Assembly: GCF_004345365.1 (NCBI RefSeq)
Contig: NZ_SLVF01000006.1
Location: 186,001 to 250,000, forward strand
DNA: 64,000 nucleotides
Direction of reading: 5' to 3'
Origin: Kribbella sp. VKM Ac-2568
GTDB taxonomy: Bacteria; Actinomycetota; Actinomycetes; Propionibacteriales; Kribbellaceae
The stretch's first letter is position 1; each line of letters opens with the position of its first letter. The notes beneath the pieces are model-generated. The model worked only from the letters and a program-made list of their open reading frames with translations. It was not told the origin of the DNA and did not search any database. The position numbers were made by a program, and so were the translations under genes. This document shows, one piece after another, positions 54,814-63,090 of this stretch.

Positions 54814-55877
54814 TGGCGGTAGAGCACAGCGCGGTGCCAGGTGCCCGGGAGGTCCGGGACGAGGACTCCTTCGACGTCGCGGCGGTCGACACCTGGCTGC
54901 GGGTGCAGACAACGCTGCCCGAGGGATTGCCGGAGGTTCGGCAGTTTTCTGGCGGTGCGTCCAACCTGACCTACCTGCTGCGCTACCCGGGGCATGACCT
55001 GATCCTGCGCCGGCCGCCGGTGGGGACGAAGGCGAAGGGCGCGCACGACATGGGGCGGGAGTTCCGGATCCAGCAGGGGCTCGCGCCGGTGTTCCCGTAC
55101 GTACCGAAGATGGTTGCTCACTGCAACGACGAGGCGGTGCTCGGGTCCGAGTTCTACGTGATGGAGCGGATCGCCGGCACCATCCCGCGGCGCTCGGAGC
55201 TCGGCGTGGACCTGACCCCGGAGCAGATCCGGCAGCTCTGCCACACCCTGATCGACACGTTGGTGGATCTGCACCAGGTGGATCCGGCCGCCGCCGGGCT
55301 GGCAGATCTCGGGCGCGGCGAGGGGTACGTCGAGCGCCAGGTGGCCGGCTGGTCCGCGCGGTACCGCAAGGCCAAGACGTGGAACGTGCCGAGCTACGAG
55401 CGGGTGATGGCCTGGCTCGAGGCGAACCGCCCGGCCGACGTACGGATCTGCGTGATCCACAACGACTTCCGGCTCGACAACGTGGTGCTCGCACCGGACG
55501 ACGCGCTGCGGGTGGTCGGTGTGCTCGACTGGGAGTTGGCGACGCTCGGGGATCCCCTGATGGATCTGGGCAGCGCGCTCGCGTACTGGGTCCAGGCGGA
55601 CGACGACTGGGCGTTCCGGCGGTTCCGCCTGCAGCCGTCCGACGTACCGGGGATGGTCAGCCGGGACGAGATCGTCCGCTACTACTGCGAGAAGTCCGGC
55701 CTCGAGCCGGCGAACTGGGCGTTCTACGAGGTGTTCGGCCTGTTTCGGCTCGCGGTGATCGCCCAGCAGATCTACTACCGCTACCACCACAAGCAGACCC
55801 GGAACCCTCGGTTCAAGAACCTGTGGCTGCCGGTCAACCTGCTGGAGCGGCGCTGCCGCCGGATCATGGGCCGCTGA
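54813..55877 (+). CDS. APH-type phosphotransferase (LvaA/ACAD10-like acyl-CoA kinase)
   Basis: 354 residues, ATG overlapping the SDR stop. Kinase motifs: VRQFSGGASNLTYLLRYPGH, RRPPVGTKAKGAHDMGREF, YVMERIAGTIPRR, the catalytic CVIHNDFRLDNVVLAPD (HxDxxxxN) and VLDWELATLGDPLMDLGSAL. These are the hallmarks of the aminoglycoside-phosphotransferase-like group fused to ACAD in vertebrate ACAD10/11 and separate as LvaA in Pseudomonas putida. Expected to phosphorylate a 4-hydroxyacyl-CoA. Not an antibiotic resistance gene. Confidence 0.92.
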   Translation: MAVEHSAVPGAREVRDEDSFDVAAVDTWLRVQTTLPEGLPEVRQFSGGASNLTYLLRYPGHDLILRRPPVGTKAKGAHDMGREFRIQQGLAPVFPYVPKMVAHCNDEAVLGSEFYVMERIAGTIPRRSELGVDLTPEQIRQLCHTLIDTLVDLHQVDPAAAGLADLGRGEGYVERQVAGWSARYRKAKTWNVPSYERVMAWLEANRPADVRICVIHNDFRLDNVVLAPDDALRVVGVLDWELATLGDPLMDLGSALAYWVQADDDWAFRRFRLQPSDVPGMVSRDEIVRYYCEKSGLEPANWAFYEVFGLFRLAVIAQQIYYRYHHKQTRNPRFKNLWLPVNLLERRCRRIMGR

Positions 55878-56561
55878 GTGCCGACCATCTACCTGATCCG
55901 GCACGCGCAGGCGTCGTTCGGGCGCAGCGACTACGACCGGCTCTCGCCGCAGGGCGAGCAGCAGTCCGTCCGGCTGGGCGAGGCACTCGCGGCGCGCGGC
56001 GTGAAGCCCGATCTCGTCGTCTCCGGGGCGATGCGCCGGCACACGCGGACCGCTGAGCTCGCCCTGCAGACCGCGGGCCTCACCAACCCGGTGGTCGTCG
56101 ACGAGGGGTTCAACGAGTTCGACCACGACCAGGTGATCGTCGCGCACAAGCCGGCCTACAAACGCCGCGCAGTACTGCTCGCTGATCTGGCCCGGACCGG
56201 TCAGCCGGCGCGTGCGTTCCAGGACATGTTCGGCGCCGCGACCGAGCGCTGGACCCGCAGCGACGGCGACGGTTACGCCGAGTCCTTCCAGACGTTCTGC
56301 CGCCGCTCGGAGGACGCGGTACGACGTACTGCGGATCGACTGGGCAAGGGGGAGACCGCGGTCGTGTTCACCTCGGGTGGGCCGATCGCGGCGGCGGTGA
56401 GCCGGTTGCTCACCGGCACCGACGGCCTGTGGCTGCGGCTGAACCCGGTCACCGTCAACACCGCGATCACCAAGGTCGTCTCGGGGCGCAGCGGGCTGAC
56501 GCTGATCAGCTTCAACGAGCACGCGCACCTCGACGGCACCGACATGCTCTCCTACCGATAA
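55878..56561 (+). CDS. Histidine phosphatase family protein
   Basis: 227 residues from a GTG directly after the kinase. RHA motif in IYLIRHAQASFGRSDYDRLS, then VVSGAMRRHTRTAELALQTA, GFNEFDHDQVIVAH, and ETAVVFTSGGPIAAAVSRLL. Removes phosphate from small molecules or proteins. Being inside the kinase/dehydrogenase operon suggests it acts on the pathway or on pyrophosphate-type side products; substrate unknown. Confidence 0.92.
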   Translation: MPTIYLIRHAQASFGRSDYDRLSPQGEQQSVRLGEALAARGVKPDLVVSGAMRRHTRTAELALQTAGLTNPVVVDEGFNEFDHDQVIVAHKPAYKRRAVLLADLARTGQPARAFQDMFGAATERWTRSDGDGYAESFQTFCRRSEDAVRRTADRLGKGETAVVFTSGGPIAAAVSRLLTGTDGLWLRLNPVTVNTAITKVVSGRSGLTLISFNEHAHLDGTDMLSYR

Positions 56562-56570
56562 GGCGGTCCG

Positions 56571-57320
56571 ATGCGACGCAACATCCTGATCACCGGGGCG
56601 AGCTCGGGACTCGGTGCGGAGATGGCCCGCCAGTTCGGGGCTCTCGGCCACAACCTGGTGCTGACCGCGCGCCGGGAGGACCGGCTGAAGACACTGCAGG
56701 AAGAGCTGACCGCCAGGCATTCCGGGATCAGCGTGATCCTGCACCGGCTGGACGTGACCGACCACGATCAGGTGTTCGAGGTGTTCCGGGCCGCGGAGGC
56801 CGAGCTGGACGGCGGACTCGACCGGATCATCGTGAACGCCGGCATCGGCAAGGGCGCGCCGCTCGGCACCGGCCGGTTCGACGCGAACCGCGAGACTGCG
56901 ATGACGAACTTCGTCGCCGCGCTGGCGCAGGCCGAGGCGGCGATGGAGCTGTTCCGAGCCAAGGACGCCGGGCACCTGGTGATCATCTCGTCGGTCGCCG
57001 CGCTGCGGGGTCTGCCGAAGACGGTGACCACGTACGCCGCCACCAAGGCCGCCGTGGCGACGTTGGCGGAGGGTCTGCAACTGGAGCTGCTGGGCAAGCC
57101 GATCACCGTAAGCGCGATCTACCCTGGCTACATCCGGTCGGAGCTGAACGAGAAGGTGACCAGTACGCCGTTCATGGTGGACACCGTCAAGGGCGTTCGT
57201 GCGATCGTGAAGGCGATCGAGGCGGAGAAGGCGAAGGCCTACGTACCGCCGTGGCCGTGGGTGCCGATGGCAAGGTTCCTGAAGTACGCGCCGTTGCCGT
57301 TGCTGAAGAGGATGATCTGA
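56571..57320 (+). CDS. Short-chain dehydrogenase/reductase (second in operon)
   Basis: 249 residues, ATG nine bases after the phosphatase stop. NILITGASSGLGAEMARQFG, IIVNAGIGKGAPLGTGRF, and the catalytic VIISSVAALRGLPKTVTTYA, ATKAAVATLAEGLQLEL are present. The C-terminus FLKYAPLPLLKRMI is amphipathic and resembles membrane-associated SDRs that act on lipids. Its stop overlaps the LLM start. Confidence 0.93.
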   Translation: MRRNILITGASSGLGAEMARQFGALGHNLVLTARREDRLKTLQEELTARHSGISVILHRLDVTDHDQVFEVFRAAEAELDGGLDRIIVNAGIGKGAPLGTGRFDANRETAMTNFVAALAQAEAAMELFRAKDAGHLVIISSVAALRGLPKTVTTYAATKAAVATLAEGLQLELLGKPITVSAIYPGYIRSELNEKVTSTPFMVDTVKGVRAIVKAIEAEKAKAYVPPWPWVPMARFLKYAPLPLLKRMI

Positions 57321-58264
57321 TGCGCTGGGGTCTGACCGTTCCACTGACCGGGGTACCGCTGCGGCACCACCGTCCGCTGGTGTCCGAGCTGGCTTCGCTG
57401 GGCTACACCGATGTGTGGTCGGCCGAGGTAGCCGGCGCAGATGCCTTCACGCCGTTGGTGCTGGCGTCCGAATGGGACGAGCGGTTGCGCCTGGGGACGG
57501 CCGTAGTACCGGTACACACTCGCGGGCCGGCTGCGCTGGCGATGAGTGCGGCGGCATTGGCCGAGCTGGCGCCAGGGCGGTTCGTCCTCGGCATCGGGGC
57601 TTCCTCGGAGACGATCGTGACCGGCTGGAACGGCATCGCCTACGACCCGCCGCTCGCCCGCACCCGCGACGTACTGCGCTTCCTGCGGCAGGCGTTCGCC
57701 GGGGAGAAGGTGGACGGGGAGTTCGACAGCTTCACGATCAACCGGTTCCGGCTGGAGAAGGCGCCGGAGATCCCACCCGCGATCATGCTCGCGGCGCTCC
57801 GGCCCCAGATGCTGCGACTGGCGGCGCGGGAGGCGGACGGCGCGATCACCAACTGGCTGTCCGCCGACGACGTGCGGCAGGTCCGCGCCGAACTCGGTGC
57901 CGACAAGGAACTCGCGGCGCGGATCTTCGTCTGCGTCACCGAGGACGCGGAGATGGCCCGCAACATCGGCCGCTTCCTGATCGCCACCTACCTGACCGTC
58001 CCGGGCTACGCGGCCTTCCACGACTGGCTCGGGCGCGGCGAGGCGATGAAGGAGATGCGCGACGCCTGGGCAGCCGGCGATCGCAACGCGGCGATGGCGG
58101 CGGTACCGGTCTCCGTCATCGACGACCTCATCGTCCACGGCACCGCCGCGGACTGCCGCGCGCAGATCAATCGCTACGTGGAGAACGGCCTCGACACCCC
58201 GATCATCGCCGCGCTTCCAACTGGTACAGATCTATTGGACACCGCCAGGGCTCTCGCTCCCTGA
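57320..58264 (+). CDS. LLM-class flavin/F420-dependent oxidoreductase
   Basis: 314 residues, ATG overlapping the SDR stop. Luciferase-like barrel: MRWGLTVPLTG, LVSELASLGYTDVWSAEVAG, VPVHTRGPAALAMSAAALAE, LAPGRFVLGIGASSETIVTG, and EADGAITNWLSADDVRQVRA. In actinobacteria most such proteins use F420; the cofactor is not provable here. Last gene of the six-gene operon, followed by a short CCCTGA/TCAGGG stem covering its stop codon. Confidence 0.92.
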   Translation: MRWGLTVPLTGVPLRHHRPLVSELASLGYTDVWSAEVAGADAFTPLVLASEWDERLRLGTAVVPVHTRGPAALAMSAAALAELAPGRFVLGIGASSETIVTGWNGIAYDPPLARTRDVLRFLRQAFAGEKVDGEFDSFTINRFRLEKAPEIPPAIMLAALRPQMLRLAAREADGAITNWLSADDVRQVRAELGADKELAARIFVCVTEDAEMARNIGRFLIATYLTVPGYAAFHDWLGRGEAMKEMRDAWAAGDRNAAMAAVPVSVIDDLIVHGTAADCRAQINRYVENGLDTPIIAALPTGTDLLDTARALAP

Positions 58265-58268
58265 GGTA

Positions 58269-58673
58269 TCAGGGCTGTTCCTCCTCGCAGAGCGCGCGGA
58301 CAGCTTCCAACTCACCCTCGACGATGGCCATCTGCTCCGCGACCGCGTCGTCTGCCACTTCCCCGGGGAACATCAGCGTGAACTGGTACTCACTGCCCGC
58401 GCCGTTCGGCAGCACGCGGGTGAACACACCCTGGTTCTCGGCGGTCAGCAGGTCGACGGTGCCGTGGTCACGCGAGGTGCGCACGGTGAGGCGGGTTTCA
58501 CCCTGGTCGTTCTCGAGGATCCAGTCGTCACCCTCCACGCGAACGGCACGGGCGACCCCTGGAGCCCAGCGCGGCAGGGCGGCGGGATCGGTCACCAGTT
58601 CGAAGACGGCTTGTGGCGATGCGGCGATCGAGATGGACCGGGTTCGGGCAGTCAACAATGAATTAGTAGGCAT
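58269..58673 (-). CDS. SRPBCC family (polyketide cyclase/START-like) protein
   Basis: 134 residues from an ATG at 58671-58673 chosen over a longer frame that runs into the MarR side. SRPBCC pattern: RSISIAASPQAVFELVTDPA, ALPRWAPGVARAVRVEGDDW, ETRLTVRTSRDHGTVDLLTA, YQFTLMFPGEVADDAVAEQM. Such domains bind hydrophobic ligands. Divergent from a MarR gene with a palindrome between them, so its expression is probably MarR-controlled. Confidence 0.85.
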   Translation of the reverse strand: MPTNSLLTARTRSISIAASPQAVFELVTDPAALPRWAPGVARAVRVEGDDWILENDQGETRLTVRTSRDHGTVDLLTAENQGVFTRVLPNGAGSEYQFTLMFPGEVADDAVAEQMAIVEGELEAVRALCEEEQP

Positions 58674-58683
58674 CTGCCGATGA

Positions 58684-58697
58684 TATGCGTCTGCATA
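58684..58697. promoter_or_regulatory. Probable MarR operator
   Basis: TATGC-GTCT-GCATA (58684-58697) in the 52-bp gap between the SRPBCC and MarR starts. Confidence 0.65.
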
Positions 58698-58725
58698 CCA
58701 TTTCTCAAGTCCTATCATCCGAGGC

Positions 58726-59136
58726 ATGGAACGTGAAGAGCTGGGATCGCTGTTCGGGCGGATCACCCGGCGGCTCATCGCTGCCGAGGGCCCGCTGCTG
58801 GACGGTCACGGACTCTCGATGTGGGGCTACAGCGTGCTGTCACAACTGGCTCGGCAACCTGGGATCAACCAGCTGACCCTCGCCACCGCGATCGGGTACG
58901 ACAAGTCCCGGTTGATCGCGCTGCTCGACGTGCTCGAGCGAGACGGCTTGATCGTCCGCGAGCCCGACCCGGCGGACCGCCGGAATCGCCAGGTCCGGTT
59001 GACCGCCGCGGGTCAGGCGCGGCACACCGCGGTGCAGGCCGACATCCGCGCGATGGAAGACGACCTGCTCGGCGAACTGACCGCTGCCGAACGACGTTCA
59101 CTGATCAGCATGCTGGGCCGCCTCGCCAACGGGTGA
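58726..59136 (+). CDS. MarR family transcriptional regulator
   Basis: 136 residues. Winged helix: YSVLSQLARQPGINQLTLAT, AIGYDKSRLIALLDVLERDG, LIVREPDPADRRNRQVRLTA. The DPADRRNRQVRLT wing is a MarR hallmark. Only GAGG close to the ATG is seen, so translation may be leaderless. Most likely controls the divergent SRPBCC gene. Confidence 0.93.
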   Translation: MEREELGSLFGRITRRLIAAEGPLLDGHGLSMWGYSVLSQLARQPGINQLTLATAIGYDKSRLIALLDVLERDGLIVREPDPADRRNRQVRLTAAGQARHTAVQADIRAMEDDLLGELTAAERRSLISMLGRLANG

Positions 59137-59169
59137 CCAGGCTGTTCCTTGCCCTCGGCATCGACCGGA

Positions 59170-59865
59170 TCAGCGCGGGGCGAGCTGGAAGACCCGGACG
59201 CAGAGTGGTTCGTTGCCGAGCTTCTGGACCAGGACCAGGCCGCTGACGGCCGAGCCCTTGGTAGTGCCCGAGACGGGAACGATGAACGTCGTCTGCTGAC
59301 CGATCGAATCGCCGGCGGTGAGTTTGGTCGGCGGCGCGATCCACTGCTCGATCAGGGTCGGGAGCAGCGCCTTCGTGTTCGCACAAGCGAGGGCGGTCGC
59401 GGCAGCGGGGTTGTTCGCGTTGAGCTGGGCAACGAACCGCCTGGCGAGCTCGGCCGGGTCACCCGCGGCCTTCACCGGCGGCTTGCTCGTCGGCAGCTTT
59501 ACCGTCTTGGTCGGCAGCGGCGGAGACACGGACTGCACCGGCGTCGGAGTACCGGCCGGAGGCGCGACCGACGTCGCCGGCGCTGGATCCGGTGAGGAGG
59601 CCTCGTTGTCGCCGGACACCAGCCCGAAGGCGAGCACACCGCCGATACCGAGGATCGCGATCAGGAAGACCAGCGTCAGGATGATGATCAGGCCTGCACG
59701 GTTCTTCCTCGGCGGGCCGCCGTAGCCGGGGGCGCCCCAGTTCGGACCGCCTGTGCCGGTGCCGCCCGGATGATACGGCTGCTGTTGATAGGGCTGCGGC
59801 TCCCAGCCGGGGTTAGGGCGATCCTGCGGCCGGGAAGCGTCCGGCCCGGGCGGTGGGTAGCTCAC
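59170..59865 (-). CDS. Proline-rich single-span membrane protein
   Basis: 231 residues from a GTG. A cytoplasmic Pro/Gly/Gln/Tyr-rich N-terminus (PQPYQQQPYHPGG), one transmembrane segment (GLIIILTLVFLIAILGIGGV), a Pro/Thr/Ser linker, and an external domain of ~100 residues (DPAELARRFVAQLNANNPAA, ALACANTKALLPTLIEQWI, NEPLCVRVFQLAPR) with two Cys. This build is common in actinobacteria; function unknown. Confidence 0.82.
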   Translation of the reverse strand: MSYPPPGPDASRPQDRPNPGWEPQPYQQQPYHPGGTGTGGPNWGAPGYGGPPRKNRAGLIIILTLVFLIAILGIGGVLAFGLVSGDNEASSPDPAPATSVAPPAGTPTPVQSVSPPLPTKTVKLPTSKPPVKAAGDPAELARRFVAQLNANNPAAATALACANTKALLPTLIEQWIAPPTKLTAGDSIGQQTTFIVPVSGTTKGSAVSGLVLVQKLGNEPLCVRVFQLAPR

Positions 59866-59932
59866 AGCTGACAGTGTCGCAGCGCGAGGTTCATCCGCCT
59901 TACGTCGAAACGCGTGGGCAAGTGCGCGCCGG

Positions 59933-60355
59933 TCAGCTGAGGCGGTGTTCTTCCAGCCAGGTGGTGGCTCGGCGTTTGGAGGCTCGGGAGAGCCAGGCGT
60001 CTTGGATCACTTCGGTCAGCTCCTGGCGGGTTAGTTCGCCGAGATGGCTGGCTCGGACCAGGACGGACGGGTGGCCGTTGAAGTGTGGGGTGGTGAAGAA
60101 CGGGTTCGACTGGTCCGACACGAGGGCTAGCTTGTCGTCCGCGGAGGGCACCCAGATCACGATGACGTCGTCGTACCGCTCACCGGTGTCGGGGTCGAAG
60201 GCGTCCGGGCGCGGCGTACGGAAGAAGACGAAGGACTTGCCGCCGACCTGGTAGACGGGGTTTCCGGAACCGCCCTGCTCGACCGTGACGTGGGGCATCC
60301 CCAGCGCCACCTCGTGCACGTCCGCGACGCGCGCCTTCCGGGTCCGACCGGCCAT
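59933..60355 (-). CDS. MmcQ/YjbR-like protein
   Basis: 140 residues. The pattern MPHVTVEQGGSGNPVYQVGG, KSFVFFRTPRP, VIVIWVPSADDKLALVSDQS, NPFFTTPHFNGHPSVLVRAS, LTEVIQDAWLSRASKRRATT is that of the MmcQ/YjbR (DUF419) family, small DNA-binding-like proteins without established function. Confidence 0.88.
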   Translation of the reverse strand: MAGRTRKARVADVHEVALGMPHVTVEQGGSGNPVYQVGGKSFVFFRTPRPDAFDPDTGERYDDVIVIWVPSADDKLALVSDQSNPFFTTPHFNGHPSVLVRASHLGELTRQELTEVIQDAWLSRASKRRATTWLEEHRLS

Positions 60356-60389
60356 TGGCGCAGTCTAGTGCCGCTGGTCCGCGCTCAGG

Positions 60390-62276
60390 TCAAGCCTTGT
60401 CGGGCGGGAACGGGCGGCTCGGCAGGTGGATGGTGAAGGTGGAGCCCTGGGAGGGCTTGCTGGTGACGGCGATGGTTCCCTGGTGCGCCTCGACCAGGTG
60501 CTTGGTGATGGCAAGGCCCAGCCCGCTGCCACCGGTCGTCCGGCTGCGGGAATGCTCGGCCCGGTAGAACCGGTCGAACAGATGCGGGAGATGCTCCGTG
60601 GCGATCCCGGTCCCGTTGTCCACGACCGTCAGGTTGTAGCCGTCACCTGCCCGCCGTACGCCGACCACCACCTTCCCGCCCGACGGGGTGAACCGGATGG
60701 CGTTGGAGACCAGATTCCCCAGCGCCTGGCGGACGCGGGCGTTGTCCACCACGGCGGGCGCCGGCCCGTTCACCTCGGCGATCAACGTGACCTCGGCTGC
60801 TTCGGCGGCCGGCCGATGAGCCGAGACCACCTGCTGCGCCAGCTCGGAGAGATCTCGCAGCTCGGGATGCACCCGGAGCTTCCCGGCATCGGCGAGAGCC
60901 AGATCCTGCAGATCCACGACCAGGCGCTCGAGCAGCCCGGCCTCTTCCAGCAGCGAGCTCACCAGCGCCTGGTCGAGGGCGACCACCCCGTCCTCGGACG
61001 CGACCAGGTAGCCCTTGATGTTGGCGAGCGGTGTCCTCAGCTCATGGGCAACATCGCTGACCATCGCCTTGCGCTGGTGATCGTGGTGCTGGATCGACTC
61101 CGCCATCGCGTTGAACGCGTGCCCGAGCCGAGCCACTTCATCCTTGCCGGTCACCGGAACCCGGGTGGCGTGGTCCCCGTTCGTCATCCGCTGGGCGGCA
61201 CCCGTCAGCGCCAGGATCGGCCGGACCAGGCGGCGCCCCGCGAACACCATCACCAGCGCCGCGACGAGGAGCACGCCGAGCGCGGTGGCCGCAGTACGGA
61301 GGAGTCCTTCGCCGGAGAAGACGTTGAACGCGTTCTTGGCCCCGAGGTAGAGCCGCGCCTCCGGAGCGACGTACGGCGTGAGCGCGTCCGAGCGCGCCTT
61401 CGAGGTGCACTCGATCATGGTCTGGGAGAACGGTTGGTCGGTGTTCGCCGGCACCACCGTCTGCAGGCCCGCGGGTTTGTAGGAGCTGAGGGAGAAGGGC
61501 TCCCCGGCTGCCTTCAGGCAGGAGACGGCACGCCGTACCTCGTCCTGGTTGATCATCAACGCCTTGGCACTCGGGGCGTTCAGCTCGGCCGGCATGCACT
61601 CGTCGTCGACCGGGGCGGTGCCGACCTTCATCACCTGCGTGACGGACATGCCATCGACGGTCCCCCCGGACTCGACGATCACTTGCGGACCCTCGCCGCC
61701 GCCCTTGGAGACCGTCGCGGTGGTGCCCTTGGACTGGTAGCAGGCGACCGCCTGGTCCGCCAGCCGGTCTCGCTCGCGGCGTTCCTGATCGGTCAGCCCC
61801 CAGCTCGGGGACATCAGGTACGGCGCGCTCATCATCACCCTGGCCTCCGCCTTGCCCGGCGGCATACGGTTGGTGGCCATCGCCGCGGACGCCTTGGTGA
61901 AGAGCGCGTTGCCCTCGTTGCGCACGTCGATCGTTGCGGCCGGCATCGAGGGGAGCTCGGGACCGGCGCCGAGCAACCGGGCGGAGTCGGCGATCACCGT
62001 GCCGTCGGGGTCGGTCACCGCGATCCGCCGGCCGGTCTCGTCGGCGAGCTGCTTGACCACCTTGTCCACGCCGGACCAGGTCGGGTGCTCGCCGGCGTAC
62101 TCGTTCAGCCGGCTGTAGATCTCGCCGTCGGTCTGCAGCTGGGAGGCGTTCTCGGCGATCTCGCCCTGGAGCTTCTCCGAGGTGCTGTAGGTGGCGATCA
62201 CCGCGGTCGCGATGACGGCGCCCAGGGCGACCGCGAGGGACAGCCCGAGGAACCGGAGCAGGACACTACGACGCAT
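60390..62276 (-). CDS. Sensor histidine kinase with cysteine-bearing extracytoplasmic domain
   Basis: 628 residues. Transmembrane helix 1 (residues ~7-29), a large external sensor (~30-325) with cysteines at 179, 227, 253 and 290, transmembrane helix 2 (~330-347), HAMP, HisKA with phospho-His411 in MVSDVAHELRTPLANIKGYL, and an ATPase domain with N521/N525, VVDNGTGIA and TGGSGLGLAI. Overlaps the response-regulator stop by 11 bases. The sensor's ACYQSKG and SCLKAAG motifs resemble the ACMKAAG and DCLADAG motifs of the divergent lipoprotein. Confidence 0.94.
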   Translation of the reverse strand: MRRSVLLRFLGLSLAVALGAVIATAVIATYSTSEKLQGEIAENASQLQTDGEIYSRLNEYAGEHPTWSGVDKVVKQLADETGRRIAVTDPDGTVIADSARLLGAGPELPSMPAATIDVRNEGNALFTKASAAMATNRMPPGKAEARVMMSAPYLMSPSWGLTDQERRERDRLADQAVACYQSKGTTATVSKGGGEGPQVIVESGGTVDGMSVTQVMKVGTAPVDDECMPAELNAPSAKALMINQDEVRRAVSCLKAAGEPFSLSSYKPAGLQTVVPANTDQPFSQTMIECTSKARSDALTPYVAPEARLYLGAKNAFNVFSGEGLLRTAATALGVLLVAALVMVFAGRRLVRPILALTGAAQRMTNGDHATRVPVTGKDEVARLGHAFNAMAESIQHHDHQRKAMVSDVAHELRTPLANIKGYLVASEDGVVALDQALVSSLLEEAGLLERLVVDLQDLALADAGKLRVHPELRDLSELAQQVVSAHRPAAEAAEVTLIAEVNGPAPAVVDNARVRQALGNLVSNAIRFTPSGGKVVVGVRRAGDGYNLTVVDNGTGIATEHLPHLFDRFYRAEHSRSRTTGGSGLGLAITKHLVEAHQGTIAVTSKPSQGSTFTIHLPSRPFPPDKA

Positions 62277-62979
62277 CCGAGGTCACCACCTTGTCGGCGA
62301 GCTTGTAGCCCACCCCGTACACGGTTTTCAGGTACGCCGGGCTGGCGGGTTCCGGCTCGATCTTCTTGCGCAGGTTCATCACGTGCACGTCGATCGTCCG
62401 GTCGAACACGTAATGGTCGAACCCGAAGGCATGCTCGAGCAGTTGCTGGCGGGAGAACGCCCGCCCGGGGGACGCGGCCAGGCAGGCGAGGATCTTGAAC
62501 TCCGCCGGCGTGACCTCGACGAGTTCGTCGTCCAGCCGTACTTCGTGCCGGACCGGGTCGATCTCCAGCCCGCCCACCCGGTACACCTCGCCCTCGGAGC
62601 GGCTCCGGGTACGGCGCAGTACGGTGCGGACCCGGGCGACGAGCTCGCGCGGGTTGTACGGCTTGGTCAGGTAGTCGTCCGCGCCCAGGTCGAGGCCGAG
62701 CAGCAGGTCGTCCTCGGTGGAGCGGGCGGTCAGCATGATGATCGGGACATCCCCGCCACCCGCGCTGTCGGCCCGCAGTACGCGGCAGACGTCGAGGCCG
62801 TCGACCTTCGGCATCATCACGTCGAGCACCAGCAGGTCGGGGCTGCGCCGGCGGGCCTCGTCGATGGCGGCCCGGCCGTCGTGCACCACGACGGTCAGAT
62901 GGCCCTCTCGCTCGAGATAGCGCCGGATCAGCTCCGCCTGCTTCCGGTCGTCTTCGGCGACGAGGATCCGGGCTGGCAT
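62266..62979 (-). CDS. OmpR/PhoB-type response regulator
   Basis: 237 residues from an ATG at 62979; the frame extends 18 codons further but would cover the operator. Receiver: ARILVAEDDRKQAELIRRYL, phospho-Asp in LLVLDVMMPKVDGLDVCRV, IMLTARSTEDD, and GADDYLTKPYNPRELVARVR. The C-terminal winged helix is LVEVTPAEFKILACLAASPG ... VFDRTIDVHVMNLRKKIEPE, TVYGVGYKL. Pairs with the HK it overlaps. Confidence 0.96.
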   Translation of the reverse strand: MPARILVAEDDRKQAELIRRYLEREGHLTVVVHDGRAAIDEARRRSPDLLVLDVMMPKVDGLDVCRVLRADSAGGGDVPIIMLTARSTEDDLLLGLDLGADDYLTKPYNPRELVARVRTVLRRTRSRSEGEVYRVGGLEIDPVRHEVRLDDELVEVTPAEFKILACLAASPGRAFSRQQLLEHAFGFDHYVFDRTIDVHVMNLRKKIEPEPASPAYLKTVYGVGYKLADKVVTSDAS

Positions 62980-62994
62980 GCAACGACCATGACT

Positions 62995-63066
62995 GATCTT
63001 CATGAGATTTCGATGAAGATCGGCTGAGAGCATCGGGTGCTGATCGGTCCTTCACAGGTTCTTCAC
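62995..63066. promoter_or_regulatory. Response-regulator/lipoprotein divergent operator region
   Basis: A perfect inverted repeat GATCTTCAT (62995-63003), nine bases, ATGAAGATC (63013-63021), and a direct repeat of TTCAC at 63051-63055 and 63062-63066, one helical turn (11 bp) apart, as bound by OmpR-type dimers. Situated between the regulator and lipoprotein genes. Confidence 0.65.
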
Positions 63067-63090
63067 GGCCCCGCCGCCAGGCTCCAGGCC

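Noticed and set aside
54813..55877. Aminoglycoside resistance phosphotransferase
   Set aside because: The DWELATLGDPLMDLG form and ACAD/SDR neighbours indicate an acyl-CoA kinase-like protein, not drug resistance.
53781..57344. 1187-codon minus-strand open frame opposite the acyl-CoA operon
   Set aside because: Antisense to recognisable enzymes; Arg/His/Asp-rich with no domains.
58259..58274. CCCTGA/TCAGGG stem as a terminator
   Set aside because: Only six base pairs and no U-run; too weak to call.
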